A DNA stretch of 64,000 nt, taken from positions 2,356,001 through 2,420,000 of the forward strand of contig NZ_CP109901.1 in assembly GCF_033095805.1 (NCBI RefSeq), given 5' to 3'. Positions 17,241-27,367 of this stretch are shown one piece after another. How positions within the stretch are numbered: the stretch's first letter is position 1; each line of letters starts with the position of its first letter. The notes under the pieces were generated by a model, which saw only the letters and a program-made list of their open reading frames with translations, searched no databases and was not told the origin of the DNA. The stretch comes from Serratia sp. UGAL515B_01. GTDB lineage: Bacteria > Pseudomonadota > Gammaproteobacteria > Enterobacterales > Enterobacteriaceae. The position numbers and the translations under genes are program-made.

Positions 17241-18495
17241 ATGCCGTGGCGGGTTGCAACTCCTCATTCTTCCCGCCCATACTCACCCTGCGCAAACCTC
17301 GCATGGCAAACGCCAGCGCTACGGCCAATATCGCGGCGCCAAAGCCAAAACTGCTTGAAGTCACTGCTGGCAACATAAATGCGCTCATTGCTCCCAACAG
17401 TAGTGCGCCAAGAGCATCCCCCACTACGTTTTGAGCGGTCCATAATCCATTGATGCGGCCTAGAAACGCATCCGGTGTCAGGTTTTGTATCAAGCCGTAT
17501 TGCAGCAGGGAATTCAATGCACTGAGATAACCAAACACCACCAGACACAAGAGCGCCATACCGTACCACGGCATCAGGCCAAACAGCCCCACGGCAACGA
17601 AAGCTGCAATCGCCGTCAACAGCATGATCCACCCCGGCCGCGCCACCCGTGCCACCCGTCCGCTGGTGAATGCCCCTATCGCTGCGCCTAGTGGCACCGC
17701 CGCATACATAATCCCCAAGCTACTGGTGTTAACCTGCCATACGCTCGATATTGCCGGATACAACACGCGCACCGCACTCGCCATCGTCATCAGCGCACCA
17801 ATCAGCGCCACCATGCCGATCACTCTGTTCTGAAAAAGAAAAGTGAAACCTCCAATCAACGCACGTAACGGGTGCTCCCGAGGCTGTGGCGGTGGAGGTA
17901 ACTGCGGTAACTGTAATAGCGGGATCAATGTTAACAACGTCCCCAAAGCGGCCAACCCGTAGTTCCAACTCACTCCGGCGCTAGCGATCACCACACCGCC
18001 AAGCGCTGGCGACAGGATCGAGCCAAAGCGCACCGTGAGCATACTGATCGCCCCAGCCTGAACGACATTTTCGCGGCCAACGATAGCCGGTGTCGCCGCC
18101 AGTAATGCGGTCACCCCCACTGCGCCAAAAAAACCGTCCCATACTGCCAGTAGGTAAATGGCAGTCAGTGACGGTGCAGGCAAGACAGCATTCAGGCAAA
18201 GGCCAACAAACCCGAGACCGCAGGTAGAACGGGCAAACAAAATCAGGCGACGGCGCTCGTAGCGATCTGCCAACACGCCGCCCATTAACAACCCGGCAAA
18301 CATACCGCTACCAGCCAAAGTTACCGCAAGACCGATCAATAGGGTTGAACCGGTTAGCGCCTGAATTTGTATCGGAATGGCTATCGCCATCAGCCCTAAT
18401 GCGATAATGGAGATAAAGCGCGCGCAAAAGACGGCGCGAAAAGCGGGATTGGTCTTCAGCAAACCAACATCGAGCAAAATAGAGGGTTTATTCAT
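17227..18495 (-). CDS. entS: Enterobactin exporter EntS (MFS)
   Basis: EntS is an inner-membrane proton-driven exporter of enterobactin. The 422-residue protein (E. coli 416) has about twelve hydrophobic segments and the MFS loop motif [11 protein letters not shown] near residue 75. The start [20 protein letters not shown] resembles that of E. coli EntS. It converges on fepB with a 14-bp overlap of the 3' ends. It is divergent from fepD, sharing a region with a Fur-like box. The gene appears intact. Confidence 0.96.
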   Translation of the reverse strand: MNKPSILLDVGLLKTNPAFRAVFCARFISIIALGLMAIAIPIQIQALTGSTLLIGLAVTLAGSGMFAGLLMGGVLADRYERRRLILFARSTCGLGFVGLCLNAVLPAPSLTAIYLLAVWDGFFGAVGVTALLAATPAIVGRENVVQAGAISMLTVRFGSILSPALGGVVIASAGVSWNYGLAALGTLLTLIPLLQLPQLPPPPQPREHPLRALIGGFTFLFQNRVIGMVALIGALMTMASAVRVLYPAISSVWQVNTSSLGIMYAAVPLGAAIGAFTSGRVARVARPGWIMLLTAIAAFVAVGLFGLMPWYGMALLCLVVFGYLSALNSLLQYGLIQNLTPDAFLGRINGLWTAQNVVGDALGALLLGAMSAFMLPAVTSSSFGFGAAILAVALAFAMRGLRRVSMGGKNEELQPATASTGK

Positions 18496-18686
18496 CTTAT
18501 TACCACCACGACTTAACTCCTGGACTCTAATAATTCGAGTTGCATAACAGCTTTCGAATAGTACTAGTGCTAACCCCTAGGGGGAAAAGCCCCTAAACGC
18601 CCCCTTTCATGGATACAGCAAGCACCTATGCAACCTGAAGGATAACGATCGAATAACTATAATAAACAACAAATTAAACTCATCAA

Positions 18687-18711
18687 CAACAGCGCTGGCG
18701 CTGCTGTTTTT
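18687..18711 (+). terminator. Terminator-like hairpin in the entS-fepD divergent region
   Basis: CAACAGCGC and GCGCTGCTG (18687-18695 and 18698-18706) form a 9-bp stem with one mismatch, followed by five T residues. It lies upstream of the fepD Fur box and downstream of no plus-strand gene, so its purpose is unclear. Confidence 0.4.
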
Positions 18712-18741
18712 GCCATGTTACCATAGACGAATACAATCAAT

Positions 18742-18761
18742 AATGATAATAAATATCATTT
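18742..18761. promoter_or_regulatory. Fur-like box between entS and fepD
   Basis: AATGATAATAAATATCATTT carries the palindromic half-sites of a Fur box. It lies 25-44 bp before fepD. In E. coli the fepD-entS divergent promoters share Fur control; here entS starts 246 bp away. Confidence 0.75.
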
Positions 18762-18785
18762 ATATTCATTTAATAGCGGATTGTC

Positions 18786-19859
18786 ATGTTCAGACTTATA
18801 CGTAATGGCTCGCCGTCATTACTCTCCACAAAGGGTTCATTGTTATCGGGTTTATCCCCCTCATTCTGGTCGCGTCTGTTCGCTCTTCTGTGTGCTATTG
18901 TCGTGCTGTTGTTCGTGGTGATACTTAGCCTTTCTCTCGGGGCCAAATCCATTCCTTTTGCTCACATAGTCGAAGCACTGAGCGGCCAATGTACCAGTGC
19001 AGACTGCATCATCATTATCGATGCCCGATTACCGCGAACGCTGATCGGGATACTGGCAGGTATCGCACTGGGTCTGGCTGGCACGCTGATGCAAACTCTC
19101 ACACGTAACCCGTTGGCCGATCCCGGTATTCTTGGGGTTAACTTCGGTGCCAGCTTCGCCGTGGTATTGGGGATCACTTTTTTTGGTGCCACCAACATCA
19201 GTCATTATTTGTGGTTCGCGTTTACCGGTGCGCTGTTTGCTTCACTGGTCGTGGCACTGGTTGGTGCTCTGGGAGGTAGCCGCATCAGCCCCGTCCGTCT
19301 AACACTGGCAGGGGTTGCGCTTGCCGCCGTGCTGGAAGGAATGACATCCGGCATTTCCTTGCTCAATCCGTTGGTATTCGATCAGTTGCGTTTCTGGCAA
19401 GCCGGTTCGCTCGATATTCAAAACATGGCTATCGTGCGCACCGTGGCGCTGCCAATCCTGTTAGGCACGCTGATTACCCTGTGGCTTAGCAAAGCACTCA
19501 ACAGCCTGAATATGGGGAATGAGCTAGCAGCAGCATTAGGAACCGGGATTATTCGCACCCAGTTACTGGGTTTATTAGCGATCACCTTACTGTGTGGTTC
19601 TGCCACCGCCGCAGTGGGGCCAATCGCTTTTGTCGGGTTGATGATGCCTCATATCGCTCGGTGGTTGGCGGGGTCAGAACTGAAATGGATACTTCCCTGG
19701 ACCCTGGTCTTAACCCCGATCCTGCTGTTAAGCGCCGATTTGATTGGCCGTTTTCTGGTTTCAGGTGAACTACAGGTTTCTATCGTGCTTTCACTCATTG
19801 GCGCACCGATGTTAATTATGCTGGTACGTCAGCGCCGCATGTTCCAGCGGAGGGGATGA
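18786..19859 (+). CDS. fepD: Ferric enterobactin ABC permease FepD
   Basis: FepD is one half of the inner-membrane channel for ferric enterobactin. The 357-residue protein belongs to the FecCD (BtuC-type) family with about nine to ten membrane helices. Landmarks shared with E. coli FepD (about 334 residues) include DARLPRTL, MQTLTRNPLADPG near residues 110-125, RFWQAGSLDI and MMPHIARWL. The N-terminus is about 20 residues longer than in E. coli; a start further in is possible but I see no better ribosome site. fepG follows after one base. Confidence 0.96.
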   Translation: MFRLIRNGSPSLLSTKGSLLSGLSPSFWSRLFALLCAIVVLLFVVILSLSLGAKSIPFAHIVEALSGQCTSADCIIIIDARLPRTLIGILAGIALGLAGTLMQTLTRNPLADPGILGVNFGASFAVVLGITFFGATNISHYLWFAFTGALFASLVVALVGALGGSRISPVRLTLAGVALAAVLEGMTSGISLLNPLVFDQLRFWQAGSLDIQNMAIVRTVALPILLGTLITLWLSKALNSLNMGNELAAALGTGIIRTQLLGLLAITLLCGSATAAVGPIAFVGLMMPHIARWLAGSELKWILPWTLVLTPILLLSADLIGRFLVSGELQVSIVLSLIGAPMLIMLVRQRRMFQRRG

Positions 19860-19860
19860 A

Positions 19861-20886
19861 ATGAGCCAACTGGTTTCCCGACTGCCTCGAGTCAAAGCAC
19901 CTTTTCGACTGACACGTCCATTGATTACTGCACTGATGTTGTTGCTCGCCTGCCTGGCATTAGCCGTGTACGCCCTTGGCTCGGGTACATTGCAGTTGAG
20001 CATTGCGCAAGTTATCGATGCAGTGCGCGGTGAAGGTCCGGCTAATCTGTCGGTGATTGTTACCCAGTGGCGTTTGCCACGGGTCACCATGGCTATGCTT
20101 TTGGGAGCGGCATTAGGCCTCAGTGGTGCTATTTTTCAGTCCCTGCTGCGTAACCCCCTCGGCAGCCCAGACGTTATCGGTTTTAATACCGGCGCCTATT
20201 GCGGTGTCCTGACCGCTATCGTGCTCTTCAATAGCAGCATTGTCGGCATCACTTCTGGCGCATTGGCTGGTGGCATGCTGACCGCCGGATTGGTCTATTT
20301 ACTGGCCTGGAACAACGGCATAGAAACCTTTCGGCTGATTATTGTCGGTATCGCAGTGCGCGCCCTGCTGGTAGCCGTGAATACCTGGATGATTGTCAAA
20401 GCTTCGCTGGAGTCTGCCATGTCCGCTGGTTTATGGAGTGCAGGCTCCCTCAACGGTACTACCTGGGCCAAAAGCTTACCAGTACTGGCGGTGATATTGC
20501 TGGCAGTACTGCTGTTGCTGTCCCTGACTCGCCGCATGCATATGCTGGAAATGGGCGATGACACTGCCCGCGCTCTGGGTGTTAACGTTGAACGCTCGCG
20601 CCTGCTGCTGTTAATGATCGGGGTAGTGCTCACCGCTGCGGCCACCGCCGTAGCTGGCCCAATCTCCTTTATTGCCCTGGTTGCTCCGCAGATTGCCCGC
20701 CGCTTATGTGCAAACAAAAACGTCCTTCTGTTGACTGGATTAACCGGTGCCTTATTACTGCTGGCTGCGGATGTCGCAGCACAACGTATATTTTCCCCCT
20801 ACCAACTGCAAGTCGGTGTATTGACCGTCAGCCTAGGCGGCATCTATCTGATTTGGTTGTTAATTCGTGAGTCACGAAAAAAATGA
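19861..20886 (+). CDS. fepG: Ferric enterobactin ABC permease FepG
   Basis: FepG is the second permease half and pairs with FepD. It has 341 residues, is of the FecCD family, and has about nine to ten hydrophobic helices. Family segments are visible: RLPRVTMAMLLGAALGLSG, FQSLLRNPLGSPD, the ALGVNVERSR cytoplasmic loop near residue 240 that docks the ATPase, and ISFIALVAPQIARRL. Its start lies one base after fepD, and its stop overlaps the fepC start by four bases (ATGA). This arrangement fits a single translationally coupled operon. Confidence 0.96.
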   Translation: MSQLVSRLPRVKAPFRLTRPLITALMLLLACLALAVYALGSGTLQLSIAQVIDAVRGEGPANLSVIVTQWRLPRVTMAMLLGAALGLSGAIFQSLLRNPLGSPDVIGFNTGAYCGVLTAIVLFNSSIVGITSGALAGGMLTAGLVYLLAWNNGIETFRLIIVGIAVRALLVAVNTWMIVKASLESAMSAGLWSAGSLNGTTWAKSLPVLAVILLAVLLLLSLTRRMHMLEMGDDTARALGVNVERSRLLLLMIGVVLTAAATAVAGPISFIALVAPQIARRLCANKNVLLLTGLTGALLLLAADVAAQRIFSPYQLQVGVLTVSLGGIYLIWLLIRESRKK

Positions 20887-21683
20887 ATACTGGATCATTG
20901 TTAACTGCACCACTGCGTGCCGAGAACCTGACACTGGGTTATGACAAAAAAATCATCGCACAAGATCTTTCCGTTTCCATCCCTGAAGGTGAACTAACGG
21001 TGATTATTGGGCCAAACGGCTGTGGTAAATCAACACTGTTGCGTACCCTTAGCCGATTAATGCAGCCACAAGCAGGTTCTGTGTGGTTAAACGGTAGACA
21101 AATTCGTGAATACCCAACCAAAGAAATAGCACGTCAATTAGGGCTGCTACCGCAAAGTTCAATCGCCCCAGGGGATATTACCGTATTCGATCTGGTTGCC
21201 CGTGGTCGTTATCCCCATCAACGCCTGTTTAGCCGTTGGCGGGAAGAAGATCAGCAAGCGGTTGAACAGGCTATGAGCTCAACCGGTGTGGCCCAGTTCG
21301 CAGAATACCCTGTAGATACCCTATCCGGTGGGCAACGGCAGCGGGTATGGATCGCCATGGTTCTGGCTCAGCAAACGCCTCTTCTGCTGCTAGACGAACC
21401 TACGACCTGGTTGGATATCACCCATCAAATCGATCTACTGGAACTACTACGCCAGTTGAATCGAATGAGCCGTTATACCTTGGTCGTGGTATTGCACGAT
21501 CTCAACCACGCCTGCCGCTATGCCACACATCTGATCGCCATGCGTGAAGGAAAAGTCATTGCAGAGGGCGCACCGAAAAGTATCGTAACGCCACAACTCA
21601 TCGAGGAAGTCTACGGGCTCAAATGCGTGATTATTGATGATCCGGTCTCTCACACCCCGTTGGTGGTACCGTTAGGTAAGTAG
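20883..21683 (+). CDS. fepC: Ferric enterobactin ABC ATPase FepC
   Basis: FepC is the cytoplasmic ATPase that powers FepDG. The 266-residue protein shows Walker A GPNGCGKST (near residue 43), a Q-loop at LLPQSS, the ABC signature LSGGQRQRVW, Walker B LLLLDEPTTWLD, and the switch histidine in VVLHDLNHA. This is the standard order for iron-siderophore ATPases. It ends the fepDGC operon and converges on entF 33 bp away. A short 6-bp stem in the gap may serve as a weak bidirectional terminator. Confidence 0.97.
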   Translation: MNTGSLLTAPLRAENLTLGYDKKIIAQDLSVSIPEGELTVIIGPNGCGKSTLLRTLSRLMQPQAGSVWLNGRQIREYPTKEIARQLGLLPQSSIAPGDITVFDLVARGRYPHQRLFSRWREEDQQAVEQAMSSTGVAQFAEYPVDTLSGGQRQRVWIAMVLAQQTPLLLLDEPTTWLDITHQIDLLELLRQLNRMSRYTLVVVLHDLNHACRYATHLIAMREGKVIAEGAPKSIVTPQLIEEVYGLKCVIIDDPVSHTPLVVPLGK

Positions 21684-21716
21684 CCAGCAGCGCCTATATA
21701 GAGCTGCTGACGAGCA

Positions 21717-24700
21717 TCAAAGTACCCTCAGTACCCGGTTCAACAGCGGGCCGAGCACTTTGAACGATGCCGGTGAAACGATATCCACATGTGCGCAATC
21801 CAGCTCATGCACCTGTAGTCCATCGACGTATCTCGCCCAGGTTTTTTGTACATCCATCCCTTGCTGCAACGTGCGTTTGGCCACGAACAACGTCGCCTTA
21901 CCGTTAAAACGCGCGGTGTGGGTATGGGCTAACAGCCTGACCGAATCCGCATAATTAGCTTCTATATTATCGAACATCGCCACCCGTGTTTCTCCCAACG
22001 CCGGATCGAGCGTATCTTCCGATACCGCCAGGAATTGCTCACGTTCGCGTTGTACTTCTTTCAACACATTGTCGTCCAACATCACGTCCCAATTCTGGGT
22101 TTCTGGCGGATAGGTATCCAGCAAGCCGAGGAAAGCGACCTCCTCACCACGTGCCTGCAAACGAGCCGCGATGCCCTGCGCCAGCGTTCCTCCCAGCGAG
22201 TAACCAATGAAATGATATGGGCCGTGTGGTTGCACCTGCAAGACCGTGGCCAGATGCGCCTCACAGACCTGATCCATCTCTTCGCTCACGGCTAAAGGCC
22301 CGTGAGGCCGTGGGGACTGAATGCCTACAAGCGACCAATGTTGATCGATATAACGCGTTAGGACGCTGAACTGCCAGGAAAACCCAGAAGCGGGATGCAA
22401 GCAAAACAGCGTCGGGCCATCGGTAACACGCAGGGGCAATATACTGTCGAAACCACATTGGTCAGCCTCCTCCTGCGAGCGCTCCTCCGCCAGTAGCCGC
22501 GCCAATTGTTCCACTTTTGACGCAACCATCACCTGCCCTACCGACACCGCCTTACCCAGATCCCGACGCAATTCCGCCGCCAGTCGCATAGCCAATAATG
22601 AATGACCGCCCAAGGCAAAGAAATCGTCGTCGGCAAACACCTGCTCACGTTGCAACAAGCGGGCGAATACCGCTGCAATCGCACTTTCCAGCCCTGGCTC
22701 TGCCATTCGCCCAGCTTTCCTGACACGGGTTAGTGGTTGCGGTAGGGCGTTACGTGCCAACTTACCGTTAGCACTTAATGGCAAAGCCGCCATTTCCACC
22801 AACGCAACCGGTACCATATGCGGTGGCAGACGCTCTGCCAATGCTGTACGCAGTGCTTCGCTATCCAACCGAACGCCGGGCTGCGCCACCAGGTAGCCCA
22901 CCAGTTGGCGCGCATCACTACCCAGGGTATCGGCAACCGTGCCTTCAATTACCAATGCATGGGCAACCGCCTGGTAGACCCCCGGTAGTGATAATAAGGC
23001 GTGGTCGATCTCACTTAATTCAATACGCTGGCCACGAATTTTCAGCTGATCGTCACTACGGCCAAGATATTCCACCGTACCATCGGGTAACCAACGAGCG
23101 ACATCGCCGGTGCGATACATCCGGCCACCATTGCCGGCAATATCGGCCACAAAACGGCTGGCGGTCAGATCCGGCCTGGCCAAGTAACCATGGGCCAGTT
23201 GAACCCCGGTAAGATAGAGATCCCCCGCCACACCGGGTGGCACAGGCTGCAAGCGGTTATCCAGAATACGTAAACCGGTATTCCACACTGGCTGGCCGAT
23301 TGGCACATTCGCCCCGGTAACGGCCGCCAGTGATCCCCCGGAGGCCGAATGCCAAGTTACATCGACAGCCGCCTCGGTTGGGCCATACAGATTATGCAAG
23401 GGTATACGCGTGCGGCTCTGCCACTGTCGACACAGCTCAGCGGGCAATGCTTCACCACTGCAGAACACGCGCCGCAGCGGCTGACAATCAGCCGTCGCCT
23501 GTTCACTGTCTAACGCACTAACGAAAGCTGCCAACATAGACGGTACAAAGTGCAAGTTAGTCACCTTGTGATGAGCTATCAGCGCGAGCAACTGCTGAGG
23601 GTCGCGGTGAGCCTCTGGGGGGGCCATCACTAATTGTGCACCCACCATTAACGGCCAGAAGAACTCCCAAACCGAAACGTCGAAACTGCATGGTGTTTTT
23701 TGTAGCACAACATCGTCTGCCGCTAGCGGATACTGATGCTGCATCCACAACAAACGGTTGACGATGGCCTGATGCCCGACCAGCACGCCTTTTGGCCGGC
23801 CGGTTGAACCGGACGTAAAAATGACATAGGCAGGATGATGCGGCGTAGGGCCTTGAATATTTGCAGAGGTCACTGGTTGCAAGGGGGCATCGTATACCAG
23901 CACGTCCCCAAAGTCGGTAAAGCGTGATCGTCGAAGTGCCTCAGTCACGATCAGACGCGGTTTGGCATCCTCCAGCATCATGCCAAGGCGCTCATCAGGG
24001 TAGCCGGTATCCAGTGGTAGATAGGCCGCCCCTGCTTCGACAATCGCCATCAGTGCCAACGACAAGAAAACCGAGCGCGGCAGCGCAACGGCAACGATAT
24101 CCCCCGGCTGCACGCCGTATTCCAGCAGACGCTGAGCCAGAGCAACAACCTGCTCACGGGTTTCACGGTAGTTGAATTGATAATGTTTATCCGCCAGCGC
24201 CGGGGCAGCCGGTGTTTTATGCGCCTGTTTCGCCAGTCGGCTACTGAGCGTCTGTGCCGCCACGGGGTACGCGGTATCATTCACTCGCTCCAGCAAGGCG
24301 TGATCTTTCGCGGTCAGCAAATTTGCCTCACCGACCGGCAACTGAGGTTGTGCGGCGAACTGTCGCAGCAACAGCGGTAGACGCTGCAAGTGTTCTTGCA
24401 ATTCCTGCCGCTGATAACGCTCGACATTAGCCAGTAATTCAATTTTCAGTTCGCCGGACTGATCGATAAACAACGCAATTTCAAGATCGCGTACCGGGCC
24501 GGAGGCCAGATCGTGGGTAATACCATTGATGCCAGCAAAGTCGAGTTGATAATCGAACATTTTGAAGTTGAATACGGTGCCATAAAGCGGCTGGTTATCA
24601 CCCACACGCCCCAGATCGCGCTGTATCTGTTCGGCATCGTAACGCTGATGACGACGGGCAATCTTCAGTTCGCGGCTGATTTGTTCAGCAATATCAACCA

Positions 24701-25703
24701 GCGTTGCCAATGGCAACACATGTATTTCTACAGGTAACACATTGATCACTGGCCCATTGGCACAGAGTGCCGCTGAACCCATACGACGCATAAATATAAA
24801 CCCGGCACTGAAACTGGCATGGCCACTCAGGCGTGAAACCCATACGGCAACCAGCGCCATTGCCATATCTGCAGCACTCAACTGTTGCTGCTGACCAGCA
24901 TTGACCAGCAGTGCAAAATCCTGAGCGCGACAAAACTGCGCCAACCGGTGAATACGCGCAGAGGGGACCTGGCCGGCCAGTGGTTGTGGGCAAAGGGAGG
25001 CAGCGGTAGGCAGTTGCTGTGCCTTATTCAACCAGAAATCGGCATCCCGCTGATAGCCCGAAGAGTATTGATACTGTTGATATTCAGCAACCACATCACT
25101 GAACGGCGTGAACGGTGTGGGCTCAGGCTGCTGGTGCTTAGTCAAACGGGTGTAGATATGGGCGATGCGACGGGCAATCGCGGTAAAGCTGAAGCCATCG
25201 ACGACCAGATGATGATAGCGCTGATACCAGAACCAACGATCGTCAGCCAAGCGCATCAATATATGACGGTACAATGGTTTACCGCTGTTTACTCGCAACT
25301 CGGCATCGAGGTCGATCTGCATCAACGCATTGGCCGCCGCCTCCGCATCAGCATAACCCTGCAAATCAATCGATTCCGGTGGCATTATCGGCATTTTGAC
25401 GTCGTACCATTGCATCGGTACACCATCACGCTCTTCAAAATGCAACCGTAGCGTATCGACCTCTGCCAGTCCCAGCGTAATCGCCCGCAGCATGATCTCT
25501 TGGTCAATCTTGCCATTGAATTCAATAAAGTGAGCCACAGCATAGGCATTGCCATAAGGTGAGATTTGATCGGCTACCCAAATGCCGGGTTGTGCTGCCA
25601 CCAGCGGCAGCTCAATAATCGCCTGCTGCTCGGTGGGTAAAATAGAAGTTTTTGACACAGTATTCACTCCCGTGGTCGCTAATCGCTTCGCCAGTAACGT
25701 CAC
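21717..25703 (-). CDS. entF: Enterobactin synthetase EntF (NRPS, C-A-T-TE)
   Basis: EntF activates L-serine, couples it to DHB from EntB and cyclises three units into enterobactin. The 1328-residue protein aligns with E. coli EntF (1293). The condensation domain has HHLVVDG at 164-170. The adenylation domain has FTSGSTGRPKG, the serine-pocket region DVSVWEFFWP, and YRTGDVARW. The carrier motif LGGHSLLAM has its phosphopantetheine serine at about 1035. The thioesterase has GYSLGG, with serine near 1169 and histidine near 1305. The start is a GTG whose last two bases begin the ybdZ stop, so translation is coupled. The N-terminus has about 30 extra residues; a start near LPLVAAQPG, as in E. coli, cannot be excluded. 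Confidence 0.97.
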   Translation of the reverse strand: MTLLAKRLATTGVNTVSKTSILPTEQQAIIELPLVAAQPGIWVADQISPYGNAYAVAHFIEFNGKIDQEIMLRAITLGLAEVDTLRLHFEERDGVPMQWYDVKMPIMPPESIDLQGYADAEAAANALMQIDLDAELRVNSGKPLYRHILMRLADDRWFWYQRYHHLVVDGFSFTAIARRIAHIYTRLTKHQQPEPTPFTPFSDVVAEYQQYQYSSGYQRDADFWLNKAQQLPTAASLCPQPLAGQVPSARIHRLAQFCRAQDFALLVNAGQQQQLSAADMAMALVAVWVSRLSGHASFSAGFIFMRRMGSAALCANGPVINVLPVEIHVLPLATLVDIAEQISRELKIARRHQRYDAEQIQRDLGRVGDNQPLYGTVFNFKMFDYQLDFAGINGITHDLASGPVRDLEIALFIDQSGELKIELLANVERYQRQELQEHLQRLPLLLRQFAAQPQLPVGEANLLTAKDHALLERVNDTAYPVAAQTLSSRLAKQAHKTPAAPALADKHYQFNYRETREQVVALAQRLLEYGVQPGDIVAVALPRSVFLSLALMAIVEAGAAYLPLDTGYPDERLGMMLEDAKPRLIVTEALRRSRFTDFGDVLVYDAPLQPVTSANIQGPTPHHPAYVIFTSGSTGRPKGVLVGHQAIVNRLLWMQHQYPLAADDVVLQKTPCSFDVSVWEFFWPLMVGAQLVMAPPEAHRDPQQLLALIAHHKVTNLHFVPSMLAAFVSALDSEQATADCQPLRRVFCSGEALPAELCRQWQSRTRIPLHNLYGPTEAAVDVTWHSASGGSLAAVTGANVPIGQPVWNTGLRILDNRLQPVPPGVAGDLYLTGVQLAHGYLARPDLTASRFVADIAGNGGRMYRTGDVARWLPDGTVEYLGRSDDQLKIRGQRIELSEIDHALLSLPGVYQAVAHALVIEGTVADTLGSDARQLVGYLVAQPGVRLDSEALRTALAERLPPHMVPVALVEMAALPLSANGKLARNALPQPLTRVRKAGRMAEPGLESAIAAVFARLLQREQVFADDDFFALGGHSLLAMRLAAELRRDLGKAVSVGQVMVASKVEQLARLLAEERSQEEADQCGFDSILPLRVTDGPTLFCLHPASGFSWQFSVLTRYIDQHWSLVGIQSPRPHGPLAVSEEMDQVCEAHLATVLQVQPHGPYHFIGYSLGGTLAQGIAARLQARGEEVAFLGLLDTYPPETQNWDVMLDDNVLKEVQREREQFLAVSEDTLDPALGETRVAMFDNIEANYADSVRLLAHTHTARFNGKATLFVAKRTLQQGMDVQKTWARYVDGLQVHELDCAHVDIVSPASFKVLGPLLNRVLRVL

Positions 25704-25924
25704 GCCTTACGCTGTGATGCAGGCCGCATATCCTGCCAATGCTGTTCGAGCCAACTGACACACTGTCCGTGCGGTGCAGGGCCAAAAACGTGGGTCCATC
25801 CCCGAGGAACTGGGCTAAAATCTGGCCACAGGCTGTATTGCTGTTCGTGGTTACGCAAGATAAGGAACGTTTGCCGCTCGTCGTCGAATGGGTTGAGAGA
25901 TTGCATAACAGGCTCCTTAGGCAT
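25700..25924 (-). CDS. ybdZ: MbtH-like NRPS chaperone YbdZ
   Basis: MbtH-like proteins bind adenylation domains and stabilise or activate them; here the partner is EntF, encoded immediately downstream. The 74-residue product shows the family signature: NPFDDERQTFLILRN near the N-terminus, then YSLWPDF, PRGW and the final SWLEQHWQDMRP. The first ATG overlaps the end of fes by eight bases; an ATG six codons later (MQSLNPFDDE) matches usual MbtH starts better. The stop overlaps the entF GTG. Order fes-ybdZ-entF is as in E. coli. Confidence 0.95.
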   Translation of the reverse strand: MPKEPVMQSLNPFDDERQTFLILRNHEQQYSLWPDFSPVPRGWTHVFGPAPHGQCVSWLEQHWQDMRPASQRKA

Positions 25925-27275
25925 GAATAGAGATCGGTTTTATTCCATGATAGTTATCCGTTTTGCTCATCCAATGCGCCTGTAAACCATCCAGCAAGCC
26001 TCCTCGCCAACACAGTGCATCGTGCCCGCCTTCAACAGTACGGTACCGAACGTGATGCCCGAACTGACTTAAAAGTTCAGCCATACGCTCATTGACCTGA
26101 TGGACAAGCGCTTCATGCACTCCTGCCTCCAAAAACACCTTCAGTTTGCCGTGTTCCCCTAATCGGTGTTGTTCTATTTGGCGAATCAACCAGCAAGCGT
26201 CATCCGGGATCGTGGGTAAGTGCTGCAGGTCACGGCGAGGCCACCAAAAGGAACCTGACTGGCTGATCGCCGCACCAAAACGCTCAGGCCAGCGTAGACA
26301 AGCATAGAGCGATGACAGACCACCGAAGCTTTGCCCGGCAACCACTGTGTTCTTGGCCTCACGACTGTATGGTGCCCAGGCAGCAAGCTGAGGAAGTAGT
26401 TCTTCCTGTAACGCCAACCAGAATTCCTCTTTGCAGGTCAGTTCCTGCGTTCGGTGTTTCTGATCAATAACATCAATCAGCAAATAGACCGCCTCCGGTA
26501 GCTTGCCTTCACGAGTCAGTTGCATCAGAGGTTCCCACACTGGCATTTGCCCAGCCCAGAACTGGCCATCCAGCAGTATCGCTAACGGACGGGATGCAGG
26601 AAGACGTTCTCCGGTGGAATAAACCCAGACCCGACGCGTATTGCCTAACCGTGGACTGTGCCAAGTATGCCGTTGCAGTTTAGCCGGAGGCGGAGGCGTA
26701 CAGCGCGCGCTGGCGATAGCGTAATTGTCAAAACCTCGCCAGGCATTCTGGAGCGGTGCCTTGGGCATATGCAGGCCGGAAAGGAAATGCTCACCAAAAC
26801 CACGCCAAGCGCGGTAAGGATTAAGCAGATCGTGTGTAGCATTGGCAAAAACCCGCTGCCACCAGTTGCGGGTGGCATGCATATTGGCGTGCTCATTTTC
26901 TTCATGCCGCTCTAATGGGCAATCGTCGAGAGAGGGAACAAAGCAATAGCTGCCACGCCAATCGCCTTTCAGCTCGGTTTGCCAATACCAGACATCCGAC
27001 CCACTCAACCGCAGCAAGCTTTGCGGCAAGGAGGATTGATGGTGATCGGTAAGGCAATTGATATGGATCCAAACGCGTCGATAAGCTGAGGTTAATTCAC
27101 TTCCCTGAGGATCGCGCCAGAGAAATGTGACTCTCCATTTTCCGTTTGCTAGTGATTCCACTAACGGTGTTCCACGGCGCGCAATATCCAGCCACCAGCT
27201 AGGGTTACCGGCATATTTGCTCGTTAATAACTGACTGCTTTCTAACTGTTGTTCTGTTTTCAATACACCACCCAC
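25917..27275 (-). CDS. fes: Ferric enterobactin esterase Fes
   Basis: Fes is a cytoplasmic serine hydrolase that cuts the trilactone of ferric enterobactin to release iron. The 452-residue protein has the N-terminal Fes domain (GTPLVE, then the WRDPQGSE segment) and a C-terminal D-type esterase fold. This includes LAILLDGQFWAG, the nucleophile elbow GQSFGG, and the terminal EGGHDALCW with the catalytic histidine. E. coli Fes is about 400 residues, so the start may be further in, but the open frame here keeps similarity up to residue ~25. It leads fes-ybdZ-entF and is divergent from fepA across a Fur-like box. Confidence 0.95.
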   Translation of the reverse strand: MGGVLKTEQQLESSQLLTSKYAGNPSWWLDIARRGTPLVESLANGKWRVTFLWRDPQGSELTSAYRRVWIHINCLTDHHQSSLPQSLLRLSGSDVWYWQTELKGDWRGSYCFVPSLDDCPLERHEENEHANMHATRNWWQRVFANATHDLLNPYRAWRGFGEHFLSGLHMPKAPLQNAWRGFDNYAIASARCTPPPPAKLQRHTWHSPRLGNTRRVWVYSTGERLPASRPLAILLDGQFWAGQMPVWEPLMQLTREGKLPEAVYLLIDVIDQKHRTQELTCKEEFWLALQEELLPQLAAWAPYSREAKNTVVAGQSFGGLSSLYACLRWPERFGAAISQSGSFWWPRRDLQHLPTIPDDACWLIRQIEQHRLGEHGKLKVFLEAGVHEALVHQVNERMAELLSQFGHHVRYRTVEGGHDALCWRGGLLDGLQAHWMSKTDNYHGIKPISIHA

Positions 27276-27348
27276 CGTTGTAATTGCCAGAACGCACCGG
27301 ACGGCGTGTTGCGCCGTGCCGTGTCAAAAAAAACGCAATGACGAATAC

Positions 27349-27367
27349 TATTGATAATTATTTGTAT
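27349..27367. promoter_or_regulatory. Fur-like box between fes and fepA
   Basis: TATTGATAATTATTTGTAT has one good GATAAT array and a weaker right half. It lies about 75 bp from fes but more than 300 bp from fepA. It is a less perfect match than the entC box. Confidence 0.55.
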
